A model generated the notes under the pieces. The model searched no databases. It was given only the letters and a program-made list of their open reading frames with translations, and was not told the origin of the DNA. Shown one piece after another: positions 60,446 to 64,000 of a stretch of 64,000 nucleotides of DNA; position 1 is the first letter of the stretch, and the number at the start of each line of letters is the position of its first letter. A program made the position numbers and the translations under genes. The stretch covers positions 248,001 through 312,000 of the forward strand of contig CAWCVC010000005.1 in NCBI GenBank assembly GCA_963798805.1, read 5' to 3'. This DNA is from CAVZCK01 sp963798805 (lineage in GTDB: Bacteria > Pseudomonadota > Alphaproteobacteria > Rhizobiales > Rhodomicrobiaceae).

Positions 60446-63388
60446 TTATCTGCCAAGGTCATTTACGGCCCGCGCGATAAATTTTGCGACATGCAGCGCC
60501 TCGCGGCCGGTTCCATCCAGGATCTGGTGGCGGCAGGAGGTCCCATCGGCGACGATGATCGCATCGGGCGCCGCCTTGCGAACCGCCGGCAGGAGGCTGA
60601 GCTCACCCATCGCCCGCGAAATTTTGGCGGTCTCGGCCTGATAGCCAAAAGCGCCGGCCATGCCGCAGCAGGAGGAATTGACCGTCTCGACGGAGAGCCC
60701 CGGGATGAGGCCGAGAAGCTGCTGCACCGGGTTCAACGCGTTGAACGCTTTCTGATGGCAATGGCCGTGCAGCAGGGCTTTGCCACCGACCGGCTGAAGG
60801 TCAAGCTTCGCCTTGCCGCTCCGATGCGCTTCGATGAGAAATTCCTCGAACATCCGGACCCGCTCGCCGTCCTGCCAGGTCCACTCGGAGCCGAGCAGCG
60901 CCGGGGCTTCGTCGCGGAAGGTCATGACGCAGGAGGGCTCGAGGCCGACAATGGCCGCGCCGTCCTCGATCGCCCGCTTGAAGGCCGGAACGCAGCGCCG
61001 CATCTCCGCGCGCGCCTCATCGACGAGCCCGGCGGCGAGGAAGGTGCGCCCGCAGCAGAGCGGCCGGCCGCCGCCCTCCGGCATCGCATGCGCGACCGCG
61101 AGACCGGCCCGCTCGAGCACTAGGTCGGCGGCGGCGAGATTGTCTGGCTCGAAATAGCGGTTGAAGGTGTCGGCGAAAAGGATGACATTGGCCTTGCCGC
61201 TCTTGCTGTCGCGGAAGGGACGCGCGGCCCAACGCGGTAATGTCCGCCCGGCGGCGAGGCCGACGAGACGCTCGGACAGCGCTGCAAGGCCCGGCACGCG
61301 ATCACGCAGGTTCATCAGCAGCGCCAGGCGGGACGCATAAGGCGCATAGCGCGGCAGGTAGGCGACGAGCCGGTCGCGAGTGCCCAGCCCCCGCGCTTTC
61401 ACCCGCTGGCGCAGCACCTCGATCTTCATCTTCGCCATGTCGACGCTGGTCGGACATTCGCGCCGGCAGCCCTTGCAGGAGACGCAGCTCTTCAGGGTCT
61501 CCGTCATCTCGTCTGACGCCAATGCATCCGGGCCGAGCTGGCCGCTGATTGCCAGACGCAGACTGTTCGCCCGTCCGCGAACAGAATCGCGCTCATTGCG
61601 GGTGACGCGGTAGGACGGGCACATCACGCCGTCGGACAGCTTCCGGCAGGCGCCATTGTTGTTGCACATCTCGACCGCGCCCTGAAAGCCGTGGCCCTGG
61701 CCGGTATAGGCGCTCCAGTCGAAGGCCATGTCGAGCGGCGGCACCGTATAATCCGGCGCATAGCGGAACAGCCAGCGGTCGTCCATTTTCGGCGCATTGA
61801 CGATCTTGCCGGGATTGAGCAACCCGGCCGGGTCCATACGCGTCTTGACTTCCTCGAAGGCGGCAACGATCCGTGGGCCGAACATCTTCTTGTGAAACTC
61901 GGACCGCACGATGCCATCGCCATGCTCGCCGGAATGGGCGCCCCGATATTCGCTGACCACCTCGAAGGCTTCCTCGGCGATGGCGCGCAGCGACTTGACG
62001 TCCTTGTCGAGCTTCAGATTGAGCACCGGGCGAACGTGCAGCGTGCCGACGGAGGCGTGGGCATACCAGGTGCCGTCCGTGCAGTGCTTATGGAAGATTG
62101 CCGTCAGCCGGTCGGTGAAATCGGCAAGATCGGGCAGCCGCACGCAGCAATCCTCGATGAAGGAGATCGGCTTTCCATCCGATTTCATCGACATCATGAT
62201 GTTGAGGCCCTGTTTGCGGACCTCGAAAATCTGCGCAATGAGCCCCGGATCGACTGCCTCGACGACACCGCCCTCGCGCTTGCCGGGATCGCCCCAGCGG
62301 AAGCCGAGCTCGGCCATGACCTCATGCAGCGCGCGAAGCCGCCGCAAATTTTCCTCGCGCTCCGGCTCGGCGAATTCGACCATCAGCAGCGCCGCCGGCT
62401 CGCCCCGCACGAACTGATCGACGACGGGAGAGAAGATCGGGATCTGCCGCGACAGCTCGATCATCGTGCGGTCCATCAGCTCGACCGCGGTCGGCCCGAG
62501 CTTCACCAGATGCTGCGCTGCCTCCATCGCTTCGCGGAAGGTCGGGAAATGGCAGATACCCAGCACTCTTTCGCGCAGGACAGGCGACAGCTTCAGCGTG
62601 ATCGTCTCGCTGATCGCGAGCGTACCTTCCGAGCCGACGAGGATGGCCGAGAGATCGTTCCAGGCACCATTCGGGACGAGCGCATCGAGATTGTAGCCGC
62701 CGACCCGGCGCGGCACGTCCGGAAAGCGGGCGCGGATCTCATCGGCTTCGCGCCCCCCGAGCCGCAGGAGATCGCGGGCGAGTGCGGCATAGCCCTCCGC
62801 ATTCGAGGCGAGCGCCGCCTGCCGATCTACGGCCTCGAAGCGCGCCCTCGCTCCGTCCGCCATGAGAGCGTCGATGGCGCGGACATTGTCGCGCATCATG
62901 CCATAGCGGATCGAGCGCGAGCCGCAGGAATTGTTCGCCGCCATGCCGCCCAGCGTCGCGCGCGAGCTGGTCGACACGTCGACCGGAAACCACAAGCCCG
63001 TGGGCTTCAGATGCCGGTTCAACTCATCGAGCACGAGGCCCGGCTCAACCACCGCCGTGCCGGTCTCCGCGTCGACGCTGATGACCCCGTTCAGATATTT
63101 GGAGAAGTCGATGACGATGGCTTCGTTGACGGTCTGGCCGGATTGCGAGGTGCCGCCGCCGCGCGGCAGAACCGGAACGCCCTCCTCTTGCGCGATCGCC
63201 AGAACCGCCTCGACGTCGGCGAAGCTCTTCGGCACGACGACGCCGAGCGGAAACATCTGATAGATCGAGGCGTCGGTGGCGTAGCGTCCGCGATCGAAGC
63301 GCCCGAACAGCACTTCGCCCTGAACGGCCTTGCGCAATCTTGCTTCAAGGCGAGAGCGAATAGCGCCGGACTCGACAACTCTTGCCAT
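60446..63388 (-). CDS. FAD-linked oxidase with 4Fe-4S and CCG domains (D-2-hydroxyacid dehydrogenase, YdiJ-like)
   Basis: The protein has 980 residues. N-terminal FAD-binding type 4 domain: GVPVLPRGGGTSQSGQTVNE, LGGMAANNSCGSRSIRYGMM. FAD-oxidase C-terminal domain follows with HVRPVLNLKLDK and HSGEHGDGIVRSEFH. Then iron-sulfur ligands: CNNNGACRKL and CVSCKGCRRECP, with CCG-type segments RPLCCGRTFL and SSCCGMAGAFGY. This fusion matches YdiJ-type D-2-hydroxyglutarate dehydrogenases. It oxidises a D-2-hydroxy acid and passes electrons through FeS clusters. It is the first gene on the strand of the TRAP block, 126 bp upstream of dctP. Confidence 0.92.
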   Translation of the reverse strand: MARVVESGAIRSRLEARLRKAVQGEVLFGRFDRGRYATDASIYQMFPLGVVVPKSFADVEAVLAIAQEEGVPVLPRGGGTSQSGQTVNEAIVIDFSKYLNGVISVDAETGTAVVEPGLVLDELNRHLKPTGLWFPVDVSTSSRATLGGMAANNSCGSRSIRYGMMRDNVRAIDALMADGARARFEAVDRQAALASNAEGYAALARDLLRLGGREADEIRARFPDVPRRVGGYNLDALVPNGAWNDLSAILVGSEGTLAISETITLKLSPVLRERVLGICHFPTFREAMEAAQHLVKLGPTAVELMDRTMIELSRQIPIFSPVVDQFVRGEPAALLMVEFAEPEREENLRRLRALHEVMAELGFRWGDPGKREGGVVEAVDPGLIAQIFEVRKQGLNIMMSMKSDGKPISFIEDCCVRLPDLADFTDRLTAIFHKHCTDGTWYAHASVGTLHVRPVLNLKLDKDVKSLRAIAEEAFEVVSEYRGAHSGEHGDGIVRSEFHKKMFGPRIVAAFEEVKTRMDPAGLLNPGKIVNAPKMDDRWLFRYAPDYTVPPLDMAFDWSAYTGQGHGFQGAVEMCNNNGACRKLSDGVMCPSYRVTRNERDSVRGRANSLRLAISGQLGPDALASDEMTETLKSCVSCKGCRRECPTSVDMAKMKIEVLRQRVKARGLGTRDRLVAYLPRYAPYASRLALLMNLRDRVPGLAALSERLVGLAAGRTLPRWAARPFRDSKSGKANVILFADTFNRYFEPDNLAAADLVLERAGLAVAHAMPEGGGRPLCCGRTFLAAGLVDEARAEMRRCVPAFKRAIEDGAAIVGLEPSCVMTFRDEAPALLGSEWTWQDGERVRMFEEFLIEAHRSGKAKLDLQPVGGKALLHGHCHQKAFNALNPVQQLLGLIPGLSVETVNSSCCGMAGAFGYQAETAKISRAMGELSLLPAVRKAAPDAIIVADGTSCRHQILDGTGREALHVAKFIARAVNDLGR

Positions 63389-63428
63389 TCATTCGCTCCC
63401 AAGACCTGCGCCCGATTTTGGAAACCGC

Positions 63429-63443
63429 TTCCACAAAGTGGAA
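63429..63443. promoter_or_regulatory. Inverted repeat in the divergent promoter region
   Basis: TTCCAC (63429-63434) and GTGGAA (63438-63443) around AAA, 41 bp before the FAD/FeS oxidase start and within the divergent intergenic region shared with the aminotransferase. Candidate operator. Confidence 0.4.
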
Positions 63444-63503
63444 AATACGCTAAACTACGGCGAATTGAAACTCATTTACATATATAACTCTGCAAGGCCA
63501 ATG

Positions 63504-63520
63504 CGATCGCCCGGCGATCG
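63504..63520. promoter_or_regulatory. 17-bp palindrome in the divergent promoter region
   Basis: CGATCGCC (63504-63511) and GGCGATCG (63513-63520) around a single C, 45 bp before the aminotransferase start. Perfect arms suggest a binding site or, in RNA, a hairpin in the leader. No T tract follows. Confidence 0.4.
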
Positions 63521-63564
63521 GCTGGCCGCCCATCCGCAACAAGGAAAGGTCAAGGGAGCGCGAT

Positions 63565-64000
63565 ATGGCACGGTCTGGTCGGCACTTCTTGCAAATCCCC
63601 GGCCCAACGAATGTGCCGGATCGCATCCTGAGGGCCATCGATCGCCCGACGATCGACCATCGCGGCCCAGAGTTCGCCGCGCTCGGCAAACGCGTGCTGG
63701 CCGGCATGAAGGCCGTCTTCAAGACCAAGCAGCACGCCGTGATCTATCCGGCCTCCGGCACCGGCGCCTGGGAAGCGGCGCTCGTCAACACTCTGTCGCC
63801 CGGCGATCAGGTCCTCATGCCCGAGACGGGGCAATTCGCCTCGCTCTGGCGGGCGGTTGCTCAGCGGCTTGGCCTCGCGCCGATCATCATCGGCGGCGAC
63901 TGGCGCATCGGCGCCGACCCCGATGCCATCGCAGCGCGGCTCGCGGAGGACAAGGCGCATGCGATCAAGGCGGTCTGCGTCGTCCAGAACGAGACCTCGA
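63565..64000 (+). CDS. Serine-glyoxylate aminotransferase (3' end beyond window)
   Basis: The first 145 residues are present. MARSGRHFLQIPGPTNVPDR is characteristic of class V alanine/serine-glyoxylate aminotransferases, followed by PTIDHRGPEFAALGKRVLAG, YPASGTGAWEAALVNTLSPG and VLMPETGQFASLWRAVAQRL. PLP-dependent transfer of the amino group from serine to glyoxylate gives hydroxypyruvate and glycine, a serine-cycle or photorespiratory-type step. The start has AAGGGAG upstream. The lysine that binds PLP lies beyond the window. Divergent from the FAD/FeS oxidase. Confidence 0.93.
   Translation, partial: MARSGRHFLQIPGPTNVPDRILRAIDRPTIDHRGPEFAALGKRVLAGMKAVFKTKQHAVIYPASGTGAWEAALVNTLSPGDQVLMPETGQFASLWRAVAQRLGLAPIIIGGDWRIGADPDAIAARLAEDKAHAIKAVCVVQNETS

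Noticed and set aside
61691..63487. Long plus-strand open frame of almost 600 codons
   Set aside because: It is antisense to the well-supported FAD/FeS oxidase, shares its third-position GC bias, has a composition rich in Arg/His/Asp without any motif, and no ribosome-binding site.
1..64000. Search for CRISPR arrays, tRNA/rRNA genes, insertion sequences, integrases and prophage genes
   Set aside because: No regularly spaced direct repeats, no cloverleaf-type sequences ending in CCA context, and no transposase or recombinase motifs were found by eye. A covariance-model scan would be needed to exclude small RNA genes.

Overview
The window is GC-rich, densely packed chromosomal DNA from an alphaproteobacterium, most probably of the Hyphomicrobiales (Rhizobiales). 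The evidence is gene content: an alphaproteobacterial Tad/Cpa pilus locus, a DUF5330-like protein, ProXWV, a second-type IF-1, FCD-type GntR regulation, a TRAP carboxylate module and a serine-glyoxylate aminotransferase. The genus cannot be fixed from the sequence. I see no rRNA, tRNA, insertion sequence, integrase or CRISPR array.

Layout. 1-4.7 kb: a truncated TadE-like gene diverges from a TadG-like vWA protein, followed by a LuxR-type regulator and an unusual membrane protein with a VanZ-like head. 4.7-12.8 kb: a frameshifted diheme cytochrome c, dodecin, a fumarylpyruvate hydrolase-like/CaiB pair, a VOC protein, a duplicated CAP-domain protein, and IF-1 overlapping a hemolysin III-type protein. 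12.9-16.4 kb: a complete glycine betaine/proline ABC importer. 17-22.8 kb: peptidoglycan-binding and DUF5330-like proteins, then a curli-type amyloid locus (two curlins, CsgG, CsgF). 22.9-26.7 kb: osmoregulated periplasmic glucan genes opgG and opgH, the latter frameshifted. 27.2-32.5 kb: a DsbD/ScsB-like thiol transporter and a Tat-exported two-subunit molybdenum dehydrogenase with a strong terminator. 33.2-41.7 kb: the Tad locus flp-cpaB-cpaC-lipoprotein-cpaE-cpaF-tadB-tadC-tadD. On the facing strand (41.7-46.0 kb) the prepilin peptidase lies at the end of an apparent operon that begins with two dynamin-like GTPases. 46.5-55.1 kb: housekeeping and hypothetical genes (SDH-family protease, gamma-glutamylcyclotransferase, CYTH, SerA, a polysaccharide deacetylase homologue with eroded active-site motifs, a His/Gly/Tyr-rich secreted protein, GntR, EF-hand). 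55.4-64 kb: a minus-strand catabolic block (FAD/FeS oxidase, TRAP DctPQM, enoyl-CoA hydratase, CaiB CoA-transferase) diverging from serine-glyoxylate aminotransferase.

How the genes work together. Surface biology dominates: Tad pili, curli, periplasmic glucans and secreted CAP or His-rich proteins suggest attachment and envelope adaptation. ProXWV and OpgGH both fit osmotic adaptation. The TRAP/CaiB/hydratase/oxidase block looks like uptake, CoA activation and oxidation of a carboxylic acid, with serine-cycle or glyoxylate metabolism next door.

Most noteworthy: (i) a composite intergenic repeat of two hairpins, present twice, whose second stem differs between copies but stays fully base-paired; (ii) dynamin-like GTPases linked to the prepilin peptidase; (iii) orphan intrinsic terminators that may mark small RNAs. 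Three conserved genes (diheme cytochrome, opgH, cpaF) each carry a single-base frameshift, which fits sequence or assembly error at least as well as true gene loss.
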